A stretch of DNA of 7,387 bases from Gammaproteobacteria bacterium (GCA_003645435.1 QNFD01000126.1:1-7387), one strand, 5' to 3'; shown: positions 1 to 6,745, counted from the first letter of the stretch. The notes: generated by a model not told the origin, from the sequence alone. A program made the numbers and translations.

Positions 1-65
1 TCCCCGGTGATCAGATTTTTATCAACCAGTAAATCGCCAAGTCGAATTTTTTTAGCAAATGCCAT
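1..65 (-). CDS. mshE: MSHA pilus extension ATPase MshE, N-terminal fragment (cut by window edge)
   Basis: Only the first 21 codons and two bases of the next lie in the window. They open with ATG at 65-63 and read MAFAKKIRLGDLLVDKNLIT and onward. The RLGDLLV...LI pattern matches the start of an MshEN domain, the cyclic-di-GMP-binding N-terminus of MshE and related GspE/PilB-type ATPases. The full protein would be the cytoplasmic hexameric ATPase that powers pilus extension, but its Walker motifs are outside the window. The start shares one base with the mshN stop (TGATG), and an AAGG about ten bases upstream could serve as a ribosome binding site. Position after mshN is the usual mshN-mshE order. 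The residue that is usually glycine in the motif (RLGxxLVxxG) is Asn here. Identity rests on this short match plus context, so it is good but not certain. Confidence 0.82.
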   Translation of the reverse strand, partial: MAFAKKIRLGDLLVDKNLITG

Positions 66-1411
66 CAGCTGATTGCCTTGACGAGCTTGCCGATCCGTTT
101 TTCAACGAACGCCTGTAATCGAGCACTAATATTGCCGAGCCTGGCCGCGATACGATACGAGCGCAAGGCATCTTTTAACTGGGCCATGTGTTCCTGTGAT
201 ATACCGAGACCAATCCAGTTTTTCGCGTCCCGCTCTTCTTTATCGAGTGATTGCCGATAATACTCGATCGCTTTTGCATGTTGATCGAGGCGCTGATAAC
301 TCGCGGCAATGAGTGCGAGCTGAATCGCGTCCGCGTTATCTGTATTTTGCAGGTATTCAATCACCACCGCATAGTCACCGGTTTTGTACAGCGAGCGTGC
401 AAATCTGGTCTTGAATATTGGCTGCTGTGGATAAAGGTCGATAGACTCCTGCAATAGTCTCGAATAGTTTGCTGATTGTTGTCGATACTCGTATGACGAA
501 AGCAAATTCTGACGCGCGCCGAGGTCTTCCGTACCATCGATTAATGACTTCAATATGGTTTCCGCCTGCTGCCAGCGTCGTCTTTTTTGCAGACCGATGG
601 CCTTTTCTAACTTCTCGTTATCGGTCAACTCCGGGGTATTTGATTTAATATCGAGTTTTACCACCTTTGGTTGCTCGACTGCCTCGACTTCAATTTTAGT
701 GTCTACATTGGTATTGACCGTTATTGCAGGCACGGGTTTAACTAGCGGTGGCTCAACTATAGCCCTGGTCGGAATTTCAGCATCCTTTGTCACCGCTATC
801 GGGGCTGATGGCTTCTTCAGTTTGATCGCCCAGACCTGGCCGTCATCCCCCGACTGCTGCCGCGTTTCCACCAGCACTCCCGGGGCGGTGCGGAAGCTAA
901 CCTCGATACCTTCATCGAGGGCGCTTATCGAGAGTTGTTCAATCCAGCGATTATTGTTAATCACAGGTTCTGCTATCTCACTGCGAATATCTTTGAGGAA
1001 ATACACAAAGCTGTTTTCGCCTCGTTCTTTCAGATAAGAAATCACCTTCGCCTGTAACGAAAACTCAAGATTCATATTTTCGGCGGATTCACTAATCTGT
1101 AAATCGATGATCTGGTTAACCGGGGTAACCGGCTCGATCACGGCGGCGGCTAACGGCACCGGGGTAGTGGGGGTAGTGGGGGTATCGACAATCGCCTCAG
1201 GCTGGCTGACAAACGCATCAGAATCCTGATATATCTGGAAAAACCAGTAAGCCAGTGCCGCCGCCGACAGAACCAACACCAGTATAATTGTGTGTATTCT
1301 GGTGGATTTGGCCTGATCCCTGACCGCGCTCTCTACCGAGGCAATTTCAATCGGTACAAACTGACTGGGCCGGGCCTCCAGATCTTTTAACACGTTATTG
1401 ATGATACTCAC
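65..1411 (-). CDS. mshN: MSHA biogenesis protein MshN, membrane-anchored TPR protein
   Basis: Predicted 448-residue inner-membrane protein of the MSHA pilus system. The N-terminus SIINNVLKDLEAR is typical of MshN. A short cytoplasmic segment is followed by one membrane helix at about residues 41-60. A Thr/Pro-rich stretch (68-98), a beta-type domain with alternating hydrophobic residues (about 100-200) that may be AMIN-like, and a Pro/Val-rich linker (200-260) come next. The C-terminal part (about 265-435) holds TPR-like helical repeats, for example around 365-390 and 397-425. TPR proteins of this kind help place or stabilise secretins in type IV pilus and type II secretion systems; that role for this protein is inferred. 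The start is GTG, not ATG, giving a 4-base GTGA overlap with mshM. A GGGAAG six bases upstream may be the ribosome binding site. It is followed by mshE with a one-base overlap. Confidence 0.88.
   Translation of the reverse strand: MSIINNVLKDLEARPSQFVPIEIASVESAVRDQAKSTRIHTIILVLVLSAAALAYWFFQIYQDSDAFVSQPEAIVDTPTTPTTPVPLAAAVIEPVTPVNQIIDLQISESAENMNLEFSLQAKVISYLKERGENSFVYFLKDIRSEIAEPVINNNRWIEQLSISALDEGIEVSFRTAPGVLVETRQQSGDDGQVWAIKLKKPSAPIAVTKDAEIPTRAIVEPPLVKPVPAITVNTNVDTKIEVEAVEQPKVVKLDIKSNTPELTDNEKLEKAIGLQKRRRWQQAETILKSLIDGTEDLGARQNLLSSYEYRQQSANYSRLLQESIDLYPQQPIFKTRFARSLYKTGDYAVVIEYLQNTDNADAIQLALIAASYQRLDQHAKAIEYYRQSLDKEERDAKNWIGLGISQEHMAQLKDALRSYRIAARLGNISARLQAFVEKRIGKLVKAIS
1161..1182. repeat. 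9-bp tandem repeat inside mshN encoding Thr-Thr-Pro
   Basis: On the plus strand the unit TAGTGGGGG occurs twice in a row (1165-1173 and 1174-1182), preceded by GGGG. In mshN it encodes the Thr-Pro-Thr-Thr-Pro-Thr-Thr-Pro run at residues 77-84, just outside the membrane helix. Unit length is a multiple of three, so gain or loss of copies would lengthen or shorten the linker without a frameshift. It is short and may simply reflect a low-complexity linker. Confidence 0.7.
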
Positions 1412-2310
1412 TGGAAACTTCCCATCATAAGTAGCGCGGCAAACACCAGACTCAGGGTCGCAATTTGGCGTCCATGGTAACGACTATGAGCAACAGGCCG
1501 GGCGGGCACACTAACTTTGCTGTCGAGTGCGGCCGCCTCGATGTGTTTTTTACGAACGTGAAAGTCACCGCTGGCGTAGGACAGCATCATCGCCTTGTTA
1601 CAGAGCACGTTAATCACCCGCGGTACACCCTGGCTTATCTTGAATAACAGGCTTTGCGCAGCCGCATCAAACAGTTCCGGACCTGTGTAACCCGCTGATC
1701 GAATACGATGATGAATATAGGCGCTAATCGATGACTGATTCAATGGCTTCAATTGATAGGCATGCATAATACGTTGCTGCAACTGGCGGATGCTGCTGCG
1801 GCCGAGTTTTTCGTCTAATTCGGGCTGGCCAAAAAGTATAATTTGCACCAGCTTTTTCTTTTCTGTTTCGAGATTGCTCAATAGACGTATCGCTTCGAGG
1901 CTTTCTTCCGGCAAAGACTGTGCCTCGTCGAGGATGATCACGGTCGTTTTTGACTGTCGGGCCGAATCGATCAGGTACTCATTGATACAGGCGAGGTAAT
2001 TTTCATTATCCAGTTTATCGCTGATACCCATTTCCGCCACCACCGCATCGAGCAAAGCATTGCAGCTCATATAGGGATTCGGGATGTAAACAGTATTGTA
2101 TTCCGTATCAAGCGCGTCGAGTAGCTTGCGGCAAAGCAGGGTTTTGCCGGTACCGACTTCACCGGTTACCTTGATGAATCCATCACCGGACCTGATCGCC
2201 ACCAACAGCACGTTGAGCGCCTCCCGGTGGGTAATACTCTGGTAAAAAAAATCAGTATCGGGCGTTAAACTAAAAGGTTTCTCGGACAGGCCATAATATT
2301 GTTCGTACAT
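1408..2310 (-). CDS. mshM: MSHA biogenesis protein MshM, ExeA-type AAA+ ATPase
   Basis: Predicted 300-residue ATPase of the ExeA/GspA family. The N-terminus MYEQYYGLSEKPFSLTPD is the family hallmark. Walker A is GEVGTGKT at residues 50-57, Walker B is VIILDEAQ at 124-131, a sensor-1-like strand runs 155-165 (ending FGQPEL), and the GVPRVIN motif at 228-234 is the sensor-2 region. A hydrophobic segment at about 283-298 would anchor the C-terminus in the inner membrane. ExeA itself is longer and carries a periplasmic peptidoglycan-binding domain that is absent here, as is usual for MshM. ExeA and its partner help insert a secretin through the cell wall, so a role in MshL assembly is a reasonable inference. 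It starts at ATG 2310, overlaps the mshL stop by one base (TAATG), and has a strong upstream AAGGTGA. The downstream junction with mshN is a 4-base overlap. Confidence 0.93.
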   Translation of the reverse strand: MYEQYYGLSEKPFSLTPDTDFFYQSITHREALNVLLVAIRSGDGFIKVTGEVGTGKTLLCRKLLDALDTEYNTVYIPNPYMSCNALLDAVVAEMGISDKLDNENYLACINEYLIDSARQSKTTVIILDEAQSLPEESLEAIRLLSNLETEKKKLVQIILFGQPELDEKLGRSSIRQLQQRIMHAYQLKPLNQSSISAYIHHRIRSAGYTGPELFDAAAQSLLFKISQGVPRVINVLCNKAMMLSYASGDFHVRKKHIEAAALDSKVSVPARPVAHSRYHGRQIATLSLVFAALLMMGSFQ

Positions 2311-3977
2311 TACTCACCTTCGGTATCGTATTTCAACTTTTCAATCCTGCCGGCGCTATCCTTGATATATTTTGACCAGGTTTTATTTGTATCTACCACC
2401 AATGGCCTCAGCAAAATAACCAGTTCAGTTCGTCTATTTTTCTGGCTCTGCTGTTTAAACAGAACCCCCAGGCCCGGAACATCGCTTACGCCCGGTAGGC
2501 CCGCATCTTCATCCTGGCTAATATTTTCCATCAATCCGCCAACTACTATTACCTGTCCGCTTCGCGCCCGCACAACGGAGTCCGACTCTCGTATCGTGCT
2601 TAGTGCCAAAGGCAGTACCAGCTGTGTTTCACCGAGGAGAATCTCCTTTTGCTGATCCTGGACATCACTAATACTTGGATGCATGTGTAAAATTATATGC
2701 CCGTCATCGCTAATTTGCGGCGTTACATCAAGCGCGATACCCGAAAAAAATGGGGTTAGGGTAATATCCGGGCTAAATGTAGTTCCCGATATGTTTGCGT
2801 TCGAGTTACTCGATACATCGGTTACAAAGAATTCATCCGTACCAACTTTGATTACCGCTTTCTGATTATTAACCGTGGAAACTCGAGGACTGGAAAGAAC
2901 CTGCACTTCACCCTGGGTACTCAACAAGCGTATTAAGCCGGTGAAATCGGCGGTATCTACACCTACCGCAAACATATTGGTGGTGTCGGTATTTTTAGGT
3001 ATTTCAAGATTTTCAAACAGGCCACCATCAAGTATTATGTTCCTGTCATTGAGAACACCTGTCGTAAGTGCCCCTACCTCACCGCTAGAAGATAATGCCT
3101 TCCAGTCGATTCCGGACTGGAAACTATCATTCAACACAACCTCAATAATCTTGGCCTCGAGAATTACCTGGCGTTGTAGATTTTCCTGGGCGCGACTCAG
3201 ATAGTCTTCAACATCGCGCAATTCACCCGGCATTGCGCGCACCACGACGAGACCGGAATTGGGGTCAACTATTACAGAGCGACCCTTTTCTACACCGATA
3301 ATCATTATCAATGTCTGGCGTAAATCAAACCAGAAATTGGACGTAATGGAAGTGTTTATGCTACTCGACTGCGTGTTATCCGATTTCGTCTTCGTCGTTG
3401 ACGAACCGATACCAGTATTATCCCGCACCTCGGTACTACTCACCTGGCCCGAGTTAACCCACATAAGTGACTCGCCCTTGCGATTCACATTCAGGTAATC
3501 CACGGTAAAAATCTTTGACTGGATTTTTGCTGGTAAAACTATGAACCCAGAATTGGACTCCTTAAATTCATATCCATAAACTTCACGAGTCAGGATCAGC
3601 ACCTCTCGCACAGTTACATTTTTGAGATCCAGCGATATTTCACCCTCGACACTGGGGTGAACTATCATGTTGATTTCAGTATCTCTCACCAGGCTCATGA
3701 AAAATAACTTTGCAGGCGCATTTGAAACCGACATATCGAAAGCGGTTTCCTGTTCGATATCTTCGCTGAGGCCAGGTACGCCAATACCGCTGCCAGGAAG
3801 CAATTCATCAAGTATATCGTCCGAGGGCGCTTCGTTATCGGCAATGATTACCTCACCGGCTTCTGACATTGCGTCGGCGATGCTTTGCGTGGTTTGCCTT
3901 GTATTTTCTACTACATTTTTTGGTGCACACGACACCAGAAATTGCAGGCATAGAATCAGTAAAAGGGACCTAATCAT
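2310..3977 (-). CDS. mshL: MSHA pilus outer-membrane secretin MshL
   Basis: Predicted 555-residue secretin that forms the outer-membrane pore for the MSHA pilus. The N-terminus is a lipoprotein signal peptide with lipobox LVSC and the modified Cys at residue 17. An acidic spacer (about 40-80) precedes an STN/N0 domain (about 83-150). A Ser/Thr-rich, probably disordered linker (about 175-215) leads to a secretin N domain (about 216-285). The C-terminal secretin core spans roughly 345-528, with VQVLSSPRVSTVNNQKAVIK at 358-377 and the family signature at about 457-527, including SGQVIVVGGL (473-482) and VPGLGVLF (500-507). Length and domain order fit MshL. The ATG at 3977 overlaps the mshK stop (ATGA), with GAGAG six bases upstream. 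MshK is the likely periplasmic partner, and MshM and MshN directly downstream are probable assembly helpers. Confidence 0.95.
   Translation of the reverse strand: MIRSLLLILCLQFLVSCAPKNVVENTRQTTQSIADAMSEAGEVIIADNEAPSDDILDELLPGSGIGVPGLSEDIEQETAFDMSVSNAPAKLFFMSLVRDTEINMIVHPSVEGEISLDLKNVTVREVLILTREVYGYEFKESNSGFIVLPAKIQSKIFTVDYLNVNRKGESLMWVNSGQVSSTEVRDNTGIGSSTTKTKSDNTQSSSINTSITSNFWFDLRQTLIMIIGVEKGRSVIVDPNSGLVVVRAMPGELRDVEDYLSRAQENLQRQVILEAKIIEVVLNDSFQSGIDWKALSSSGEVGALTTGVLNDRNIILDGGLFENLEIPKNTDTTNMFAVGVDTADFTGLIRLLSTQGEVQVLSSPRVSTVNNQKAVIKVGTDEFFVTDVSSNSNANISGTTFSPDITLTPFFSGIALDVTPQISDDGHIILHMHPSISDVQDQQKEILLGETQLVLPLALSTIRESDSVVRARSGQVIVVGGLMENISQDEDAGLPGVSDVPGLGVLFKQQSQKNRRTELVILLRPLVVDTNKTWSKYIKDSAGRIEKLKYDTEGE
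2314..2320 (-). promoter_or_regulatory. Ribosome binding site of mshM
   Basis: AAGGTGA on the minus strand lies within the last codons of mshL, with AAGG six bases before the mshM ATG at 2310. It is the clearest Shine-Dalgarno match in the operon and fixes the mshM start. Confidence 0.7.
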
Positions 3978-4429
3978 GTATCACTCTCAACAAGGGTCTT
4001 CTTAACCGCAGTCAAATCATCGGGTAAACGCAAATGAATCACTTTTCCTTTTCGAACCAGGCGAGCGCTATGTTTGCCTATTTTGACAAGCTTTGCGCCA
4101 TTGATAGTACCGCCCACACTCAGCATCTGATCATCAATAATCGCTATCTTGCGAGTCGGTGAATATATAATTGAAGTCAGCTTCATTGCTTTCACTTCGG
4201 ACTTTTTTACCTTTATCACGGTTTTAGTCGAATTTTTGTATTTTGCCAGGCGAAATTTATGCAGCGCATATTCCGGCGGCCGCATTGGATCCTTGATCTC
4301 GGCGGCCTGTCCAGGGCCGAACTGCAGCATCAAAAGCGAGGCCATAGTGATTAAACCAATCTTGCGGTCGCGAGCATGGTTCGCTCCAGTGTCAAAGACA
4401 AAGCAAATATTTAGAAGCAACCTAAACAC
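3974..4429 (-). CDS. mshK: MSHA biogenesis protein MshK, PilP/GspC-like periplasmic protein
   Basis: Predicted 151-residue protein. The conserved part has the family motif DPMRPP (residues 47-52) and a small beta domain (about 82-135) with LTSIIYSPTRKIAIIDDQ, VGGTINGAKL and GKVIHLRL, the pattern of PilP and GspC homology-region domains that contact a secretin. Its place between mshJ and mshL fits a link between the inner-membrane complex and the secretin. The start is GTG at 4429, chosen because AAGGA lies eight bases upstream; it overlaps the mshJ stop by 8 bases. The N-terminus is odd: a first hydrophobic run (residues 2-12) is followed by a charged stretch NHARDRK (17-23) and a second hydrophobic run (24-38), then a possible cleavage site after QAA (41-43). 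The true translation start could therefore differ. No other in-frame start gives a normal signal peptide: the next ATG is codon 29 and would leave no basic n-region. Confidence 0.85.
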   Translation of the reverse strand: MFRLLLNICFVFDTGANHARDRKIGLITMASLLMLQFGPGQAAEIKDPMRPPEYALHKFRLAKYKNSTKTVIKVKKSEVKAMKLTSIIYSPTRKIAIIDDQMLSVGGTINGAKLVKIGKHSARLVRKGKVIHLRLPDDLTAVKKTLVESDT

Positions 4430-5090
4430 CGACCCATTCCTTACGTGTACTTAAGGTCGAAATCACTACCTTGACCGTGATACGTGGATATTCATCAGTA
4501 ACAATTTCTATTTCATCCCATATTAATTTCCAGTCGAGATTTTCAAGCGATTGCATATATTTCAGTATATCCGGAAATTTACCCGAGAATTTGACCTCGA
4601 GTACATGTCTGTATATGCCTGCTTCGTTCGGCTGATTTTCACCCGGCGTTATTGCCTGTTTTACCTCGCGCCTTTTTAGACTAAGCAATTTCAATTTAGA
4701 TTCCTTGTATACAAGACGGGTCATTAATTGAAACATCTGCTCGGGGTCAATCAACTCTTTTGTTTTGAGCCGCAAACGTTCATCCACCGCTTCCAGCGCA
4801 AGCTCGAGCTGTGCCAGTTTTCGGGTTTTATCCTGGTCCACGCCTTGCGCAATCCTGCTTCGAATATCATTGATGGTTCTGCGCGTGATGACGATTTCAT
4901 TGCTGATTCTATTGTTTTCTACAACCAGGGATTTAGTTTTAAGCTGCATTGGCTCGACGTAGAAATACCACCACACAACCGAGATCGAGACCAGGATGGT
5001 GAACACAAACAGGAACCGCTCCCTTAACGTGAGGGCATTAAAGTTTTGTGCCGCTGTCTCCAGTGCTGACATTTTCAATGAACTATTCAT
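4422..5090 (-). CDS. mshJ: MSHA biogenesis protein MshJ, PilO/GspM-like
   Basis: Predicted 222-residue bitopic inner-membrane protein. From the chosen ATG it has a short cytoplasmic segment with TLRERF (21-26), a membrane helix at about 27-45 (FLFVFTILVSISVVWWYFY region), a long coiled-coil region rich in charged heptads (about 50-115), and a C-terminal alpha/beta domain (about 117-215) that resembles the ferredoxin-like fold of PilO and GspM. It would pair with the PilN-like MshI2 to form the inner-membrane alignment ring and bind MshK. The frame is open upstream to a TTG at 5117, but ATG 5090 gives an 8-base overlap with the mshI2 stop (ATGAATAG), the same overlap length as at the next junction. 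A later ATG at 5072 is also possible. The start is less certain than the gene. Confidence 0.88.
   Translation of the reverse strand: MNSSLKMSALETAAQNFNALTLRERFLFVFTILVSISVVWWYFYVEPMQLKTKSLVVENNRISNEIVITRRTINDIRSRIAQGVDQDKTRKLAQLELALEAVDERLRLKTKELIDPEQMFQLMTRLVYKESKLKLLSLKRREVKQAITPGENQPNEAGIYRHVLEVKFSGKFPDILKYMQSLENLDWKLIWDEIEIVTDEYPRITVKVVISTLSTRKEWVGV
4438..4442 (-). promoter_or_regulatory. Ribosome binding site deciding the mshK start
   Basis: AAGGA on the minus strand, inside the Lys-Glu codons near the end of mshJ, lies eight bases before GTG 4429. A nearer ATG at 4439-4437 overlaps this motif but is in another frame and ends after eight codons, so GTG is preferred. Confidence 0.55.
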
Positions 5091-5685
5091 CGATGGTCTC
5101 GTCGGTGGCAATTTCAAAATCCACTTTCCAGTCCGTATCTTGTTTGCGAGTTACATTGAAAACATTAAATCGACTACCCTGAAAAATTGCCTGTTCGCCA
5201 AACCGGCTAAAATATTCGGGAACCAACTCGGCATTCAGGGCGCTTCCGCGAATTTTGACATAATTTTCAGCCAGTGAAATTTCGTCCAGCCAAACATCGT
5301 CGACATGCAGTTCAGACAGGGCAGCCAGGTAGGAAGAAAATCCCTGGCCTGACCCGAACTGATTTGCACCGACAAAAACCAGTATTTTTTTCCGTGCATT
5401 GACGGCTTTAGATACACTCGAAATTTTCTCATCGATACGGCTATCTGCTAATAGCCTGGTAAGCTCGGCACTCGCCATGTTTAACTCATTGATTAATTTT
5501 TGGCGGCTGGCCTTGACCATCAAATTTTCCTGTTTGGCCTGGGCCAGGCTGGTCTGAATCTTATATGACCAGCCGCCCATGCCTAACAGCAGTACCAATA
5601 AGATACTCGCCACCTGGGTCGCAGAGAAGAGTAGTTTCTTTTCCTTGAAGCGTTCATCATACAAATTGATCTGCTGCTGTATCAC
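5083..5685 (-). CDS. mshI2: MSHA biogenesis protein MshI2, PilN-like
   Basis: Predicted 200-residue bitopic inner-membrane protein related to PilN and the C-terminal half of GspL. The N-terminal cytoplasmic peptide MIQQQINLYDERF matches the PilN INL-type motif that docks into PilM. A membrane helix follows at about 20-40, then a Gln/Ala/Leu-rich coiled coil (about 43-95) and a periplasmic ferredoxin-like domain (about 112-195, with the strand-helix pattern SSYLAALSEL...VWLDEISL...YVKIRGSAL). The start chosen is GTG at 5685, which places the docking motif at residues 6-8 and makes a 4-base GTGA overlap with mshI. The frame stays open upstream to a TTG at 5727, but those codons are inside mshI and add an unlikely hydrophobic extension. 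Upstream PilM-like MshI and downstream PilO-like MshJ are the expected partners. The symbol follows usage in genomes with split mshI genes. Confidence 0.87.
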   Translation of the reverse strand: MIQQQINLYDERFKEKKLLFSATQVASILLVLLLGMGGWSYKIQTSLAQAKQENLMVKASRQKLINELNMASAELTRLLADSRIDEKISSVSKAVNARKKILVFVGANQFGSGQGFSSYLAALSELHVDDVWLDEISLAENYVKIRGSALNAELVPEYFSRFGEQAIFQGSRFNVFNVTRKQDTDWKVDFEIATDETIDE

Positions 5686-6605
5686 TGGGATACCCCACGC
5701 AATGCCGCACAATAAGCATGGAAGCAATGCGGCTCAAGGCCAGTGGGGCTCGGATCAGATTGCGCTTCGTCAAATGCAACAAAGTCAATTTCAAAACTGG
5801 TAGCGTTTTGCAGGTAGGCCACCATTTTTTCAGTAGCCGGCAGCCGGGGATAAATCAGCATGCTGGAAACCGATCCATGGTTATAAAAACCCTCGAAATA
5901 ATCCAGCGAGCGTTGAATTTCCAGCAGCAATGAATCATAAGCGGCCTGGTCTTCGTTACTAGCCTGCTCGATCTGGTTGATGCCAATTCTGAAGTCACGC
6001 GAAACGTATAAATCGGTATCGTGAAAGATACTCAACAGGCCAGTATTTTCTACCAGGGAAAGAATCGCCTGGGTTTGCCCCGCCCCTCGCTGAATACAGG
6101 CCAGGTTTTTACCAACCAGGTCGTGAATGTCTATCGCCTCAAGGTTTAGTCCCGCCGATTTAATACTGTCTACATAGGAGCCAATTACCGACTCGTGGGC
6201 GGATACTACAGTGACCTGGGGCGTATTGTTTTTATTTGATTCCGGCATCGGATAGCTGTCGACCACGGCAAAACCGATGTCGTAATCAATCAAATCCTTG
6301 ATTCTCCAGGTTAGCGCCTGGCTTAATTCGGTTTCATCAACATCGGGCTTCTCAACCTGATGGGTATCGCAGTCTTCAATGGCTAGCAGGCAGATACAGG
6401 GGGATTTTTCTAAATGATTGTCATGCACCCAGTGCTGCAGGGCCTCAACCTGGGCTTTCTGTCCGACTGATGGCAGGTATTCGCTGCTGACGATGCGTCC
6501 CGGTTGTTTCTTTCCTGACTGGACCCGTACCACAGCAACGCCGTCAGGCAGAAAATCTACCCCGATCTGTTTATCTTGCTTCACCGCTGAAAACAGGCTA
6601 ACCAT
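5682..6605 (-). CDS. mshI: MSHA biogenesis protein MshI, PilM-like cytoplasmic protein
   Basis: Predicted 307-residue soluble protein at the head of the operon. Its pattern follows the PilM actin-like fold. The opening strands are QIGVDFLPDGVAVVRV (residues 13-28). ELSQALTWRIKDLI lies at about 93-106 and AGLNLEAIDI at 151-160. A second strand pair at 180-202 ends in VSRDFRIGIN (201-210), and the helix LLLEIQRSLDYFEGFY (226-241) is typical of the family. It has no signal peptide or membrane segment. PilM forms a cytoplasmic ring that binds the N-terminus of PilN, so MshI should bind the next gene's product. The glycine- and acid-rich phosphate loops of PilM (DIGS type) are not preserved (VDFLPDG and SLVENTG instead), so nucleotide binding is doubtful. 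ATG at 6605 has GGGAG only three bases upstream, a short spacing. mshH, often placed before mshI in Vibrio, is not here. Confidence 0.88.
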   Translation of the reverse strand: MVSLFSAVKQDKQIGVDFLPDGVAVVRVQSGKKQPGRIVSSEYLPSVGQKAQVEALQHWVHDNHLEKSPCICLLAIEDCDTHQVEKPDVDETELSQALTWRIKDLIDYDIGFAVVDSYPMPESNKNNTPQVTVVSAHESVIGSYVDSIKSAGLNLEAIDIHDLVGKNLACIQRGAGQTQAILSLVENTGLLSIFHDTDLYVSRDFRIGINQIEQASNEDQAAYDSLLLEIQRSLDYFEGFYNHGSVSSMLIYPRLPATEKMVAYLQNATSFEIDFVAFDEAQSDPSPTGLEPHCFHAYCAALRGVSQ

Positions 6606-6631
6606 ATTCTCCCACTCGATTGCTTTAAATT

Positions 6632-6659
6632 ATTCTAGCGTTCCGCACTTAACCGTCAT
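6632..6659 (-). promoter_or_regulatory. Candidate sigma-70 promoter of the msh operon
   Basis: On the minus strand, ATGACG (6659-6654, four of six consensus bases for -35) is separated by 16 bases from TAGAAT (6637-6632, five of six for -10). The predicted transcript start, near 6625, would leave a leader of about 20 bases before the mshI ATG at 6605. This is the only gap ahead of the operon, so a promoter is expected here, but the exact hexamers come from inspection only. Confidence 0.42.
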
Positions 6660-6664
6660 GGTTA
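6650..6664. repeat. Inverted repeat over the msh promoter -35
   Basis: TAACC-GTCAT-GGTTA, two perfect 5-base arms around a 5-base centre. It covers the proposed -35 of the msh promoter and would be well placed as an operator. Short arms like this occur often by chance. Confidence 0.35.
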
Positions 6665-6714
6665 CTTTAGATCCTAGAGTTTTCTTAAGGAAAGAACCAT
6701 AACTTATTGTGATT

Positions 6715-6737
6715 GCTACAAATTTTAGCCTACAAAT
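6715..6737. repeat. Small inverted and direct repeats upstream of trmL
   Basis: Positions 6715-6729 form an odd-length palindrome, GCTACAAATTTTAGC, with six of seven arm pairs matching. The octamer CTACAAAT at 6716-6723 recurs as a direct repeat at 6730-6737, 14 bases on, one helical turn plus four bases. Both lie just before the proposed trmL -10. They could be a regulator site, but AT-rich intergenic DNA gives such repeats by chance. Confidence 0.35.
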
Positions 6738-6745
6738 GCTATATT
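6737..6745 (+). promoter_or_regulatory. Candidate extended -10 promoter of trmL
   Basis: TGCTATATT is a TGn extended -10 element, with TATATT matching five of six consensus bases. No good -35 sits at the usual distance; TTGCTA at 6713-6718 is too far upstream, which an extended -10 can tolerate. Predicted transcription start is near 6752, about 23 bases before the trmL ATG. Confidence 0.45.

Noticed and set aside
555..1037. A 160-codon open frame on the plus strand inside mshN
   Set aside because: It is antisense to a clear MshN frame, is rich in Ser and Thr, and shows no recognisable domain; it is a shadow of the real gene.
1161..1182. G-quadruplex in the G-rich run of mshN
   Set aside because: Only three tracts of three or more G are present; a fourth tract is lacking nearby, so a standard intramolecular quadruplex is not supported.
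2299..2655. A plus-strand frame with a hydrophobic N-terminus opposite the end of mshL
   Set aside because: It is antisense to the secretin signature region, which is under strong protein constraint, and has no homologous features.
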